Origin: Burkholderiales bacterium | GTDB taxonomy: Bacteria > Pseudomonadota > Gammaproteobacteria > Burkholderiales > SG8-39 | Assembly (NCBI GenBank): GCA_022844545.1 | Contig: JALHLN010000004.1 | Location: 1-37,001 of the forward strand | DNA length: 37,001 nt | Reading direction: 5' to 3' | The notes under the pieces: model-generated | Databases searched by the model: none | Seen by the model: only the letters and a program-made list of their open reading frames with translations | What the model was told of the DNA's origin: nothing | Part shown: piece after piece, positions 1 through 9,533 of the stretch | How the letters are laid out: every line of letters starts with the position of its first letter | Numbering within the stretch: the stretch's first letter is position 1 | Position numbers and translations under genes: made by a program

Positions 1-2
1 TG

Positions 3-2072
3 CCGGCGGCGCGCGCGCTGGGCGTGGTGCATTTCCCGAAGTTCTACACCGCGATGGACTTCACCCGGCACATCGTGAAGCTGGGCCCCTCGGCGGTGGA
101 ACTGGTGGATCGCACGATGATCGGCCTGGCGCGCGAGATCGCGACCTTCCGCGCCACGGTGGACGCCTTCATCCGGGGCGAACCCGACGCCATCCTGCTG
201 GTGGAGTTCTCCGGCGCCGACCAATCGGTGCAGAACGCGAAGCTCGCGCAGCTGGTGCAGTTGATGGGCGACCTCGGCCTGCCGGGCAGCGTGGTGGAGA
301 TCACCGACCAGAAGCGGCAGAAGGACCTGTGGGAGGTGAGGAAAGCCGGCCTCAACATCATGATGTCCATGAAGGGCGACGGCAAGCCGGTGTCCTTCAT
401 CGAGGACTGCGCGGTGCCGCTGGAGCACCTGGCCGAGTACACCGACCGGCTGACGCAGGTGTTCGAGAAGCACGGCACCCGCGGCACCTGGTACGCGCAT
501 GCCTCGGTGGGCACGCTGCACGTGCGGCCGGTGCTGGACATGCGTCGGGACGGCGCGGCAAAAATGCGCGCCATCGCCGAGGAGGCTTCGGAGATGGTGA
601 AGCAGTACAAGGGCGCGTACTCCGGCGAGCACGGCGACGGCCTGGTGCGCTCGGAGTGGATCGCGCCGTTTTTCGGTCCGCGCCTCACGGCGACGCTCGC
701 CGAGATCAAGGGCCTGCTCGATCCGAAGGGGCTGATGAACCCCGGCAAGATCGTGAATCCGCCGAAGATGGACCAGAAGACCCTGTTCCGCTTCCCCCCG
801 GGCTACGCCACGCAGCCGCCCCCCGCGGCGCTCGATTGGTCGGAGTGGGGCGGGTTCGACAAGGCCGTGGAGATGTGCAACAACAACGGCCATTGCCGCA
901 AGCGCGACGCCGGCACCATGTGCCCGTCGTTCCGCGCCACCGGGGACGAGGCGCACCTGACCCGAGGCCGCGCCAACACGCTGCGCCTCGCGCTGTCCGG
1001 CCAGCTGGGCCCGCAATCCGACGCGCAGGTGAAGGACGCGCTCGACCTGTGCGTGTCCTGCAAGGGCTGCAAGCGCGAGTGCCCGACCGGCGTCGACATG
1101 GCGCGGATGAAGATCGAGTTCCTGGCCCACTACAAGGCGCGCCACGGCCACACCCTGCGCGACCGCGTCGTCGCGTACCTGCCGCGCTACGCACCCTGGG
1201 CTTCGCGCCTGGCGCCGCTCGCCAACCTGCTGCAGCCGCTGGGGGCGCGACTGGCCGGATTCACGGACCGGCGCGCGCTCCCGCACTGGCGCCGCGACCG
1301 CTTCGTGGATCGCGCCTGGCCCAAGCGCGGCGAGCGCGAGGTGTTGCTGTGGGCCGACACGTTCAACCGCTACTTCGAACCGGACAATATGCGCGCCGCG
1401 GTGCGCGTGCTGGAAGCCGGCGGCTACCGCGTCCACATCGCCGAGAGCTCCGGCGGCGGACGCCCGCTGTGCTGCGGGCGCACCTACCTGTCGGTGGGCA
1501 TGGTGGACGCTGCGAAGGCCGAGGCGAGCCGAACGCTTGATGCGCTGTCGCCATGGGTTGCGAACGGCGTGCCGGTCCTCGGCCTGGAGCCCTCGTGCCT
1601 CTATACGCTCAAGGACGAGTTCACGGTGCTGGTCCCGGGCGAGGCATCGCGCGCGCTCGCGGCGCAGGCGATGCCGATCGAGGAGTTCCTGGTGCGCGAA
1701 AGCGAGGCCGGTCGCCTGCAGCTCGCCTTGAAGCCGGTCGCCGCCGAAGTGCTGCTGCACGGGCATTGCCACCAGAAGGCGTTCGGCGCCATGGGCACGG
1801 TGCAGAAGGCGCTCGCGCTGGTGCCGGGCCTGAAGGCCGCCACCGTCGAGTCGAGCTGCTGCGGCATGGCCGGAAGCTTCGGCTACGAGGCGGAGCATTT
1901 CGATGTGTCCATGCGGATGGCGGAGGCGGACCTGCTGCCCGCGGTGCGCAAGGCATCTCGGAACGCGATCGTGGTGGCGGACGGCACCAGCTGCCGGCAC
2001 CAGATCGAGGACGGTGCCGGGCGCGAAGCGCGGCACGTCGTGCGCGTCCTTGAGGAGGCGCTGGCAGGATAA
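3..2072 (+). CDS. FAD-binding and Fe-S 2-hydroxyacid dehydrogenase (YdiJ/D-lactate dehydrogenase type), 5' end missing
   Basis: The frame is open at the left edge and no start is visible, so this is the C-terminal ~690 residues of a protein that is usually about 1000 residues long. In order it shows the C-terminal half of an FAD-linked oxidase (DLWEVRKAGL, then GEHGDGLVRSEW and DPKGLMNPGKI), a two-cluster ferredoxin-like segment (CNNNGHCRKR with MCPSF, then CVSCKGCKRECPTGVDM), and a cysteine-rich CCG region (LCCGRTYLSVGM, LEPSCLYTLKDEF, GHCHQKAFG, SSCCGMAGSFGYE). This fused layout is known from D-2-hydroxyglutarate and D-lactate dehydrogenases, which oxidise a D-2-hydroxyacid at the flavin and pass electrons through Fe-S clusters to the respiratory chain. 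The substrate cannot be decided from this part. All cysteine motifs look intact, so I infer an active enzyme. Confidence 0.88.
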   Translation, partial: PAARALGVVHFPKFYTAMDFTRHIVKLGPSAVELVDRTMIGLAREIATFRATVDAFIRGEPDAILLVEFSGADQSVQNAKLAQLVQLMGDLGLPGSVVEITDQKRQKDLWEVRKAGLNIMMSMKGDGKPVSFIEDCAVPLEHLAEYTDRLTQVFEKHGTRGTWYAHASVGTLHVRPVLDMRRDGAAKMRAIAEEASEMVKQYKGAYSGEHGDGLVRSEWIAPFFGPRLTATLAEIKGLLDPKGLMNPGKIVNPPKMDQKTLFRFPPGYATQPPPAALDWSEWGGFDKAVEMCNNNGHCRKRDAGTMCPSFRATGDEAHLTRGRANTLRLALSGQLGPQSDAQVKDALDLCVSCKGCKRECPTGVDMARMKIEFLAHYKARHGHTLRDRVVAYLPRYAPWASRLAPLANLLQPLGARLAGFTDRRALPHWRRDRFVDRAWPKRGEREVLLWADTFNRYFEPDNMRAAVRVLEAGGYRVHIAESSGGGRPLCCGRTYLSVGMVDAAKAEASRTLDALSPWVANGVPVLGLEPSCLYTLKDEFTVLVPGEASRALAAQAMPIEEFLVRESEAGRLQLALKPVAAEVLLHGHCHQKAFGAMGTVQKALALVPGLKAATVESSCCGMAGSFGYEAEHFDVSMRMAEADLLPAVRKASRNAIVVADGTSCRHQIEDGAGREARHVVRVLEEALAG

Positions 2073-2095
2073 AGAGATAACCGGCGTTCCCGCGT

Positions 2096-2101
2096 TAGCA
2101 T
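2096..2101 (+). promoter_or_regulatory. possible -10 box (TAGCAT) 7 nt before the start of the phosphodiesterase gene
   Basis: TAGCAT matches four of six positions of TATAAT and ends 7 nt before the ATG at 2109, so transcription would begin at or next to the start codon. There is no Shine-Dalgarno sequence in the gap and no convincing -35 box. It resembles the sites before 17835 and 26754. Confidence 0.25.
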
Positions 2102-2108
2102 TGCACCC

Positions 2109-4826
2109 ATGATTTCTGCGCAGCATCCGGCCGCGGCCGAGACAGAATCGGCGCCGGTCCGGGTCCTGCTGCTCGAGGACAATCCCGACGACGCATTCCT
2201 GATCCAGCGCGCGTTCGGCTCGCCGCGGCTGCGGGGATTCGAGCTGATGGAAACCGCGCAGCGCGTAGCCGCCGCCGTGGCGGCGCTGGCGAGGAACCAG
2301 GGCCGCGCGTTCGACGTCGTGCTCACCGACCTTGACGTGCCCGACAGCGGCGGGGTCGACACGGTCACGGCGCTGCATCGCGCCGCGCCGGAAATGCCGA
2401 TCGTGGTGCTCACCGGCCAGCCCGACGAGGCGTTGGGCGTGGCGGCGCTGCGCCGCGGCGCGCAGGACTACCTGCTCAAGGGGCAGGTGGAACCGTCGCT
2501 GCTTGCGCGTACGCTGCGCCATGCCATCGAGCGCAAGCGCCTGCTGGTGGAACTGGACCGCGCCCGCGGCGAACTGGAGGAGCGGGTGCGCGAGCGCACC
2601 GCGGCGCTGGTCGAAGCCAATCGCAGCCTGCGGGAGACCGAGGAGCGCTACCGCAAGCTGATCGAGATGTCGCCGGACGCGATCCGGGTGGACAGGGGCG
2701 GCCGCATCGTAATGGCCAATTCCGCCGCCCTGACTTTGTACGGCGCGCGAAGCGAATTCGAGATCCTCGGGCGCTCGCCGCTGGATTTCATCGATCCCGC
2801 TTTCCACGACCTGGCGCGCGAGCGCAGGGCGCTGCTGTCCCGGCCCGGGCCGGCCTTGCCGCCGTCCGAGCAGGTGCACCGGCGGCTGGACGGCTCGCGC
2901 CTGCAGGTGGAGGTGCGCAGCGCCTCCGTCGAACTGGGCGGGGAAGTGCACGCGTTGATCGTGGTGCGCGACATCAGCGAGCGGAAGGCCCAGGAAGAGC
3001 GCATCGCGCGGCTGCATCGCATCCAGGTGATGCTCTCGGCGATCAACTCGGCCATCGTGCGCATCCGCGACCGCGGCGAGCTGTTCCAGGAGGCCTGCCG
3101 CATCGCGGTGGAGCATGGCGGGCTGCCGATGGCGTGGATCGCGGCGAGCGAGCAGCCCGGCGGCGACTTTCGTCCGGTGGCGAGCGCCGGGTTCGAGGGC
3201 GGCCAACTGGCGAGCCTGCCGCTGCGCACCGCGCCCGAGGCCGCGGAGGCGCGCGGCGTCGGCGGCACGGCGATTCGCGAGAAGCGCACCGTGGTGGACA
3301 ACGACCTGCTGGCGAACCCGGGCGTGGGCTACTTCCGCGCGCAAGCCCTCGAGCACGGCTACCGCTCCGCGGTGGCGCTGCCGCTGATGGTCCAGGACGA
3401 GGTCGTGGGCGTGTTCATCCTGTACGGGGAGGCGCCGGGCTTTTTCACCGAGGAGGAGGTGAAGCTGCTCGAGGAGCTCGCCACCGACGTCTCTTTCGCG
3501 CTCGACTACCTGGAGAAGTCGGCGCGCGCGGATTACCTCGCGTACTACGATCCGCTCACCGGGCTGCCCAACCGCACCCTGTTCCACGACCACCTCGGAC
3601 AGCACCTGCGCACCCGCGGCGCCGAGCACGCCATGGTGGCGGTGCTGCTGTTCAACCTCGACCGCTTCCGCAACGTCAACGAGACCCTGGGTCGAAAGGC
3701 GGGAGACAAGCTGCTGAAGAAGGTCGCCGCGCGATTGAAGGCGGCGATGGAGGGGCGCGAGATGCCGGCACGGGTCGGCGCGGATGCTTTCGCGCTCATC
3801 CTGCGCGGCGTGTCGCAGGCGGGTGACCTGGCGCGCGCGGTCGAGGGCATCGTGCGCACCTGCTTCGACCTTCCGTTCGAGATCAACGACCAGGAACTGC
3901 GAGTCTCGGTGCGCGTCGGCATCGCCCTGTACCCGTCGGATGGACGCGATGCCGAACGCCTGTTCCGCAACGCCGAGGCGGCGCTCGCCAAGGCCAAGGC
4001 GGGCGGCGAGCGGGTCGAGTTCTACGCCCCGGAGTTCAACGCCCGGGTCGCGGAGGCAATGGTGCTGGAAACCCGGCTGCGGCGGGCCCTCGATCGCGGC
4101 GAATTCATCCTGCACTACCAGCCGAAGGTCAGCCTGGAGACCGGCCGCATCACGGGGGTGGAGGCGTTGATGCGCTGGCAGGACCCCGACAACGGCCTGG
4201 TGCCGCCGGGCCGTTTCATCCCGGTGCTGGAGGAGACCGGGCTGATCCTCGAGGCCGGGCGCCAGGCGCTGGCGCGCGCCCTGGCGGAGCGGCGTGCCTG
4301 GGAGGGGAAGGGCCTCGCGGTGCCGCGCGTGGCGGTGAACGTGTCCGCCGTCCAGCTGCAGCGGCGCGATTTCGTCCGCGAGGTGCGCGCGGCGATCGAG
4401 GCCTCGGGCGGCGGCGGCTCGGTACTGGAGCTGGAGATCACGGAGAGCCAGGTGATGCGGGAACTGGAGACCAACATCGCCAAGCTGCGCGAGTTGCGCG
4501 AGATGGATGTCGAGGTGGCGGTGGACGATTTCGGCACCGGCTACTCCTCGCTCAACTACCTCGCCAAGCTGCCGGTCACCGCGCTGAAGGTCGACCGCTC
4601 CTTCATCGTCAGCATGACGCAGGGCCCGGAGGGGCTGGCGATCGTTTCCACGATCGTCGGGCTGTCGCACTCCCTCGGCTTCCGCAGCGTCGCCGAAGGC
4701 GTGGAAACCGAAGCGCAGGCCGGAATGCTTCGGTCCATGCGCTGCAACGAGATGCAGGGCTACCTGTTCAGCAAGCCGCTGCCGCCGGCGGAATTCGAGG
4801 CCCTGCTGCGCAAGACCAACGGCTAG
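2109..4826 (+). CDS. REC-PAS-GAF-GGDEF-EAL protein, probable c-di-GMP phosphodiesterase
   Basis: A 905-residue soluble signalling protein. A receiver domain covers about residues 17-135, with acidic pocket LLLEDN, probable phospho-acceptor D74 in LTDLDVPD, and the lysine in DYLLKGQ. A short coiled coil follows (140-172), then PAS (176-292), GAF (about 325-467), GGDEF (about 473-635) and EAL (about 650-895). The GGDEF signature reads GADAF, losing the second glycine and the metal-binding glutamate, so cyclase activity is unlikely. The EAL domain keeps EAL at about residue 684, LEITES, DDFGTGYSSL, LKVDRSF, AEGVET and the QGYLFSKPLP end, as expected of an active c-di-GMP hydrolase. The GGDEF domain may act as a GTP sensor, as in some relatives. 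It stands alone, with no partner kinase beside it. No Shine-Dalgarno sequence precedes the ATG. Confidence 0.9.
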   Translation: MISAQHPAAAETESAPVRVLLLEDNPDDAFLIQRAFGSPRLRGFELMETAQRVAAAVAALARNQGRAFDVVLTDLDVPDSGGVDTVTALHRAAPEMPIVVLTGQPDEALGVAALRRGAQDYLLKGQVEPSLLARTLRHAIERKRLLVELDRARGELEERVRERTAALVEANRSLRETEERYRKLIEMSPDAIRVDRGGRIVMANSAALTLYGARSEFEILGRSPLDFIDPAFHDLARERRALLSRPGPALPPSEQVHRRLDGSRLQVEVRSASVELGGEVHALIVVRDISERKAQEERIARLHRIQVMLSAINSAIVRIRDRGELFQEACRIAVEHGGLPMAWIAASEQPGGDFRPVASAGFEGGQLASLPLRTAPEAAEARGVGGTAIREKRTVVDNDLLANPGVGYFRAQALEHGYRSAVALPLMVQDEVVGVFILYGEAPGFFTEEEVKLLEELATDVSFALDYLEKSARADYLAYYDPLTGLPNRTLFHDHLGQHLRTRGAEHAMVAVLLFNLDRFRNVNETLGRKAGDKLLKKVAARLKAAMEGREMPARVGADAFALILRGVSQAGDLARAVEGIVRTCFDLPFEINDQELRVSVRVGIALYPSDGRDAERLFRNAEAALAKAKAGGERVEFYAPEFNARVAEAMVLETRLRRALDRGEFILHYQPKVSLETGRITGVEALMRWQDPDNGLVPPGRFIPVLEETGLILEAGRQALARALAERRAWEGKGLAVPRVAVNVSAVQLQRRDFVREVRAAIEASGGGGSVLELEITESQVMRELETNIAKLRELREMDVEVAVDDFGTGYSSLNYLAKLPVTALKVDRSFIVSMTQGPEGLAIVSTIVGLSHSLGFRSVAEGVETEAQAGMLRSMRCNEMQGYLFSKPLPPAEFEALLRKTNG

Positions 4827-4845
4827 GGCACGGGGCCGGGCCTCG

Positions 4846-5757
4846 TCACCCGAGAGCCGACATCACCACCGAAACGGTGAACACCGACAGCGCCGTGGAC
4901 AGCACCGCGCTGCACGATGTCTCGACCTCCAGCAGCTTGTAGCGCTGCGCCAGCACGAACGCGGTCGCGCCCAGCGGCAGGCTCGCGCCCACGACCGCGA
5001 CCTTGGCCCAGAGGGGGTCCACCGAGACCATGCCGTAGAACACCGCCGCGGCGATCAGCGGGTGCAGCACGAGCTTGAGCGCCACTCCCGGCCAGGCCGC
5101 CGCCATGCCCTCGCCCATCGACTGGCGCGAGACGAACAATCCCAGCGCGAACAACGCGCCCGGGCCGGCGGCGGCGGCCAGCAGGTCGGCCAGGCGCATC
5201 ACCGGCATCGGCAGTGTCAAGCCGGCGGCCACCAGTGCGATGGCGAGCGCGATCGGCCAGATGAGCGGGCTGCGCGCGGTGCCCAGCAGCGCAAGCGCGA
5301 TGCCCCTGCCGTGTTCCGCGTGCCGGCGGTCGAACAGCTCGAGCAGCGTCAGGCCGGTGGCGAACAGCATGACGTTGGTGGCCACGGTCGCCATCGCCGC
5401 GGGCAGCGCGGCCTCCGGGCCGTAGGCGACCGTCACCAGCGGGATGCCGAGGTAGCCGGTGTTGCTGAACGAGGCGTTGAGCGCGCGCAGGCTGTGCTCC
5501 TGCGGCGTGCCGCCCTGCAGCCAGGCCGAAACGCCGAAGGCGACGGCGGCACAGGCAAGCGTCGCCACCACCACCCCGCCGAGGAACGGCCAGTCGAGGA
5601 TCTGGTCGAGCGATCCGCGCGACACGGCGGCGAACAGCATCGCAGGCAGCGCGAAGTAGTAGACGAACTGGTTCAGCGCGTCGCTTGACTCGGCGCCGAC
5701 CAGGCGCGCGCGCCCGGCGCCCCAGCCGCACAGGACCAGGCCGAACACCGGGATCAC
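4846..5757 (-). CDS. AEC family transporter (auxin efflux carrier-like permease)
   Basis: About 303 residues, almost entirely hydrophobic segments, consistent with the ten-helix AEC permease family that includes malonate, malate and other anion carriers. Typical stretches are IPVFGLVLCGWGAGR at the N-terminus, ALNQFVYYFALPAMLF, and SFSNTGYLGIPLV with a polar break inside a helix. The substrate cannot be inferred. The start is uncertain. The listed GTG at 5757 removes part of the first helix. Homologues usually begin about seven residues earlier, which here would need a CTG codon at 5778, with a weak AGG 8 nt upstream and a 10-nt overlap with the phosphatase gene. There is no in-frame ATG in this zone. 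It is the last gene of a tightly packed run after lgt. Confidence 0.8.
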   Translation of the reverse strand: MIPVFGLVLCGWGAGRARLVGAESSDALNQFVYYFALPAMLFAAVSRGSLDQILDWPFLGGVVVATLACAAVAFGVSAWLQGGTPQEHSLRALNASFSNTGYLGIPLVTVAYGPEAALPAAMATVATNVMLFATGLTLLELFDRRHAEHGRGIALALLGTARSPLIWPIALAIALVAAGLTLPMPVMRLADLLAAAAGPGALFALGLFVSRQSMGEGMAAAWPGVALKLVLHPLIAAAVFYGMVSVDPLWAKVAVVGASLPLGATAFVLAQRYKLLEVETSCSAVLSTALSVFTVSVVMSALG

Positions 5758-5768
5758 CGAGGAAAGGA

Positions 5769-6326
5769 TCAGTTCCAGGCGATCAACCTGCCGGCGACGC
5801 GGAACCCGTCCTTGCCGCCAGGAGAGAGGACGACGATCTCGCCCATCGCGGGGCTGACGCCAGTCAGCGCGACCGTGGTCGAGCCGTGTGTCACCAGCAC
5901 CAGGTTCGCGCTGCCGCGATACGCCGCAACGCGCGGACGCAGCGCCTTCAACTGCGCCTCGACGTTCTCCGGCCGCCCGAACACGTTCGACAGCGCGTCC
6001 CAGCGCGTGCTGCGGCCGAAGGCGAGCTGCGCGGTTTCGACGCAGCGGCACCACGGGCTCGCGAGCACTTCGCCGACTGGAATGCCGCGCGTCTTGAGTG
6101 CCGCGCCCAGCTTGCGCGCCTCGGCGCGGCCTTCCTCCGACAGGTTGCGCTGCGTGGCGCAGTCCTCGAGCCTGAATCCGGGCGGGTCGCCGACGCCGGG
6201 CGTGGTCAGGCCATGGCGGATCATGAGCACCTGCCCGCCCTTCGCCAGCAGCTTCCACAGCGCTTCATCGGCTTGCGCGAAGCCGGGAACCGCCAGCCAC
6301 AGCAGCAGCAACGCAATAAGCTTCAC
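5769..6326 (-). CDS. secreted histidine phosphatase family protein (SixA/PGAM-like)
   Basis: 185 residues. The N-terminus is a signal peptide ([18 protein letters not shown]), so the protein is probably periplasmic. The mature part has the phosphohistidine motif as [10 protein letters not shown], a phosphatase-type [10 protein letters not shown] segment, and a second catalytic histidine in VTHGSTT. The substrate is unknown; family members remove phosphate from phosphohistidine or small phosphoesters. The GTG start is chosen because it overlaps the lgt stop by 4 nt (GTGA, 6323-6326), implying translational coupling, and gives a complete signal peptide. Confidence 0.8.
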   Translation of the reverse strand: MKLIALLLLWLAVPGFAQADEALWKLLAKGGQVLMIRHGLTTPGVGDPPGFRLEDCATQRNLSEEGRAEARKLGAALKTRGIPVGEVLASPWCRCVETAQLAFGRSTRWDALSNVFGRPENVEAQLKALRPRVAAYRGSANLVLVTHGSTTVALTGVSPAMGEIVVLSPGGKDGFRVAGRLIAWN

Positions 6327-7099
6327 CGCTGCTTCGCGCTCCAGGCGAACAGCGCCGCGCCGGCCGCGATCATCGGCAGGCTGAGCCACTGGCCCATGGA
6401 GAATCCAAGGGCCAGCAGGCCGAGGAACGAATCCGGCTCTCGTGCGAACTCGGCCAGGAACCGGAACGCGCCATATCCCAGCAGGAACACCGCCGACACC
6501 TGCGCGCGCGGCCGCGGTTTCGAGGAGAACCACCACAGCAGGGCGAACAGCGCCAAGCCCTCGAGGGCGAACTGGTAGAGCTGCGACGGATGGCGCGGCT
6601 CGGCGCCAGCGCCGCGGAACACCATTCCCCAGGCAAGGTCCGTGGTGCGCCCCCAGAGCTCCCCATTGATGAAGTTGCCCAGGCGGCCGGCGGCGAGCCC
6701 CAGCGGCACCAGGGGCGCGACGAAATCCATGATGCGCCACCAGTCCAAGCGGTTGCGGCGCGCGAACCAGGCCATCGCGACCAGCACGCCGAGGAAGCCG
6801 CCGTGGAACGCCATCCCGCCCTGCCAGATGTAGAGGACTTCCAGCGGATGCGACAGGTAGTAGCCCGGCTTGTAGAACAGCACGTAGCCCAGGCGGCCGC
6901 CGAGGATGATGCCCAGCACCGCGGCGAACAGCAGGTCGTCGAACTGCTCGCGGCTGACCGGGGCCAGACCCTGCGCGATGCGCCGGCGCCCGAGCCACCA
7001 GCCGGAGGCGAAGGCGGCGAGGTACATCAGGCCGTACCAGCGCACGGCGATCGGCCCCAGGGAGATTGCGATCGGATCGAAGTTCGGGTGGATGAGCAT
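6323..7099 (-). CDS. lgt: prolipoprotein diacylglyceryl transferase Lgt
   Basis: 258 residues with about seven membrane helices. It transfers diacylglycerol from phosphatidylglycerol to the lipobox cysteine of prolipoproteins in the inner membrane, the first step of lipoprotein maturation. Diagnostic stretches are [11 protein letters not shown] near the start, [11 protein letters not shown] (essential histidine region) and the family signature [14 protein letters not shown], followed by HPSQLYQ. Length and motif spacing are normal. It is divergent from ilvD across a 55-bp gap, a pairing seen in many betaproteobacteria. Likely clients in this window are the binding protein at 11041, the RND adaptor and LptM. 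Confidence 0.96.
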   Translation of the reverse strand: MLIHPNFDPIAISLGPIAVRWYGLMYLAAFASGWWLGRRRIAQGLAPVSREQFDDLLFAAVLGIILGGRLGYVLFYKPGYYLSHPLEVLYIWQGGMAFHGGFLGVLVAMAWFARRNRLDWWRIMDFVAPLVPLGLAAGRLGNFINGELWGRTTDLAWGMVFRGAGAEPRHPSQLYQFALEGLALFALLWWFSSKPRPRAQVSAVFLLGYGAFRFLAEFAREPDSFLGLLALGFSMGQWLSLPMIAAGAALFAWSAKQR

Positions 7100-7120
7100 G
7101 GCGCCGGGCGCAGGTTAGCG

Positions 7121-7150
7121 TATTAAACTCGGGTTTCCACCAGAGGAGAG
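7121..7150 (+). promoter_or_regulatory. ilvD upstream region: possible -10 and strong ribosome binding site
   Basis: TATTAA at 7121-7126 is a fair -10 candidate, without a good -35. AGAGGAG at 7142-7148 is a strong Shine-Dalgarno sequence 6 nt before the ATG at 7155. The lgt promoter must lie in the same 55-bp gap. Confidence 0.4.
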
Positions 7151-7154
7151 CACC

Positions 7155-8867
7155 ATGGCAGCGAAAAAGGCGGCCGGCGGCGCATCGGCGCCGAACCGGC
7201 GTTCCCAGCTCATCACCAAGGGCCCGGCGCGCGCGCCCAACCGCGCCATGTTGCGCGCGGTCGGCTTCAGGGACGGCGACTTCGACAAGCCGATCATCGG
7301 CGTGGCCAACGGCCATTCCACGATGAATCCCTGCAACGCGGGCATCCAGCCGCTGGTGGACCGCGCCATGGCGGCGCTGGAGGCTGCCGGCGGCAAGCCG
7401 CAGGTCTTCGGCGTGCCGACCGTCACCGACGGCATCGGCATGGGCACCGAGGCGATGAAGTATTCGCTGGTGTCGCGTGAAGTCATTGCGGACGCGATCG
7501 AGACCTCGGTCAACGGCCAGGCCATGGACGGCGCGCTGGTGGTGGGCGGCTGCGACAAGAACATGCCCGGCGGCATGATGGCCATCGCGCGCATGAACGT
7601 GCCGGCGATCTACGTCTACGCCGGCACCATCAAGCCGGGCAAGTGGAAGGGCGTGGACCTCACCATCGTGTCGGCATTCGAAGCCGTGGGCGCCTACAGC
7701 GCCGGGAAGATGAGCGAGGAAGACTTCATCGGCATCGAGAAGAACGCCTGTCCGTCCGTCGGCGCCTGCGGCGGCATGTACACCGCGAACACCATGTCCT
7801 CCTCATTCGAGGCGCTGGGCATGAGCCTGCTGGGGTCCTCGCAGATGGCTTCGCCCGACGCGGAGAAGGCGGATTCCGCCGCCGAATCGGCCAAGGTACT
7901 GGTGGCGGCGGTGCGGAGCAACCTGCGGCCACGCGACATCATCACCCGCAAGTCCATCGAGAACGCGGTGGCGCTCATCATGGCCACCGGCGGCTCCACC
8001 AACGGCGTGCTGCATTACCTCGCCATCGCCTCGGCCGCGGGCGTGAAGTGGACCATCGACGATTTCGAGCGCGTGCGGCGCAAGGTCCCGGTGCTCTGCG
8101 ACCTCAAGCCCTCGGGCAAGTATGTCGCGGTGGACTTCCACCGCGCCGGAGGCGTGCCGCAGGTGCTGAAGATCCTGCTCGAGAACGGCGCGCTGCACGG
8201 CGATTGCATGACCATCCACGGCAGGACGATGGCCGAGATGCTCAGGGACGTGCCAGCCGAGCCGCGCAAGGACCAGGACGTCATCCGCCCCTGGTCCAAG
8301 CCCATTTACCGGCAGGGCCACCTCGCGATCCTGAAGGGCAATCTCGCGCCGGAAGGCTGCGTGGCCAAGATCACCGGACTGAAGAACCCGGTGATCACCG
8401 GGCCGGCGAAGTGCTTCGACTCCGAGAACGCGTGCATGCAGGCGATCATGGCGCGGAAAATCAAGGCTGGCGATGTCATCGTGATCCGCTACGAGGGGCC
8501 TAAAGGCGGGCCGGGCATGCAGGAAATGTTAGCGCCCACTTCGGCGCTCATCGGCCAAGGGCTTGGCGAGTCTGTCGGCCTGCTGACCGACGGCCGATTC
8601 TCCGGCGGAACCTGGGGCATGGTGGTGGGACATGTCGCGCCCGAGGCCTACGCCGGCGGCGTCATCGCGCTGGTGAAGAACGGCGACTCGGTCACCATCG
8701 ACGCGAAGAAGCAGCTCATCCAGCTCAACGTTCCAGCGAGGGAAATCGCCGCGCGCCGGAAGAAGTGGAGCGCGCCCAAGCCGCGCTACACCCGCGGCCT
8801 GCTGGCGAAGTACATGCGCCTGGTGTCCAGCGCCTCGAAGGGCGCGATCACCGACTCAGAAACCTGA
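7155..8867 (+). CDS. ilvD: dihydroxy-acid dehydratase IlvD
   Basis: 570 residues. It dehydrates 2,3-dihydroxy-isovalerate and the methylvalerate analogue to the 2-oxo acids, the third common step of valine and isoleucine synthesis. The probable Fe-S ligands are C60 in MNPCNAG, C133 in [10 protein letters not shown] and C205 in [12 protein letters not shown]. Also typical are [10 protein letters not shown] and the C-terminal [10 protein letters not shown]. The ~570-residue group with these three cysteines generally carries a [2Fe-2S] cluster; I infer that here. The stop overlaps the convergent DUF924 gene by 12 nt, with no terminator hairpin between. Confidence 0.96.
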   Translation: MAAKKAAGGASAPNRRSQLITKGPARAPNRAMLRAVGFRDGDFDKPIIGVANGHSTMNPCNAGIQPLVDRAMAALEAAGGKPQVFGVPTVTDGIGMGTEAMKYSLVSREVIADAIETSVNGQAMDGALVVGGCDKNMPGGMMAIARMNVPAIYVYAGTIKPGKWKGVDLTIVSAFEAVGAYSAGKMSEEDFIGIEKNACPSVGACGGMYTANTMSSSFEALGMSLLGSSQMASPDAEKADSAAESAKVLVAAVRSNLRPRDIITRKSIENAVALIMATGGSTNGVLHYLAIASAAGVKWTIDDFERVRRKVPVLCDLKPSGKYVAVDFHRAGGVPQVLKILLENGALHGDCMTIHGRTMAEMLRDVPAEPRKDQDVIRPWSKPIYRQGHLAILKGNLAPEGCVAKITGLKNPVITGPAKCFDSENACMQAIMARKIKAGDVIVIRYEGPKGGPGMQEMLAPTSALIGQGLGESVGLLTDGRFSGGTWGMVVGHVAPEAYAGGVIALVKNGDSVTIDAKKQLIQLNVPAREIAARRKKWSAPKPRYTRGLLAKYMRLVSSASKGAITDSET

Positions 8868-9464
8868 TCCGGGTTCCCTGAGAAACGCGAGCTCGGCCGC
8901 CGTGCTTTCGCGGCCGAGCGCCGCATTGCGGTGGGGAAAGCGGCCGAAGCGCCGGATGATGTCCAGGTGCGCCTGCGCCCATTTCGGCAGGTCGGCCGTC
9001 TCCGGAAACGCGGCGATCTCGCGCATCAGTTCCAGGCAGCGTTCCTGGTCGGCAAGCGACTCGGAATGCTCCAGCGGCAGGTACAGGAACTGCCGTTCCA
9101 CTGGCAGCATCGCCTTGTCGAATCCCAGTGCGATGGCGTGGTTGGCGGACTCCCGGGCAAGCGGATCGGTGGCGAAGGCACGCGCGCTGCCCCGGAACAT
9201 GTTGCGCGGGAACTGGTCCAGCACGACGACCAGCGCCAGGCAATCCCCCGGCGAGCGGCGCCACGGTGCGAGCCCGCCGCCGGCCGCCGTTTCGTGCAGC
9301 GGCAGGAACCGGTCACGGATCGAGGCATCGAAAGCGGGGTCTTTCTCAAACCACGCCTTGCGCTTCTCCGGCCCGCGGAACCAGAATGACAGCACTTCGG
9401 CCGCGCGCGAATCCCTGGCGACGAACTGGGCGCCCGTTCCGGTTTCTCCAGACACTTGGGACAT
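8856..9464 (-). CDS. DUF924 family protein
   Basis: 202 residues, all-helical in appearance, with the DUF924 hallmarks [30 protein letters not shown], and [10 protein letters not shown], all conserved in this uncharacterised family. The function is unknown; the fold resembles TPR-like helical repeats. The ATG at 9464 is preceded by GGAG about 9 nt upstream. Its 3' end overlaps ilvD on the other strand by 12 nt. Its 5' end faces the methyltransferase gene with only 40-70 bp between starts, so the two promoters must overlap. There is no signal peptide, so it is probably cytoplasmic. Confidence 0.85.
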   Translation of the reverse strand: MSQVSGETGTGAQFVARDSRAAEVLSFWFRGPEKRKAWFEKDPAFDASIRDRFLPLHETAAGGGLAPWRRSPGDCLALVVVLDQFPRNMFRGSARAFATDPLARESANHAIALGFDKAMLPVERQFLYLPLEHSESLADQERCLELMREIAAFPETADLPKWAQAHLDIIRRFGRFPHRNAALGRESTAAELAFLREPGSGF

Positions 9465-9521
9465 TTGGCGGTTCTCCGGGCCTGTCGATTCGGTGCCGCC
9501 ATTATGCGGTCGCCGGCTGCT

Positions 9522-9527
9522 GGAGGA
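9522..9527 (+). promoter_or_regulatory. ribosome binding site that sets a TTG start
   Basis: GGAGGA lies 6 nt before the in-frame TTG at 9534. The alternative ATG at 9504 has no such site. The spacing favours TTG as the true start of the FkbM-type gene. Confidence 0.6.
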
Positions 9528-9533
9528 CTTGAC

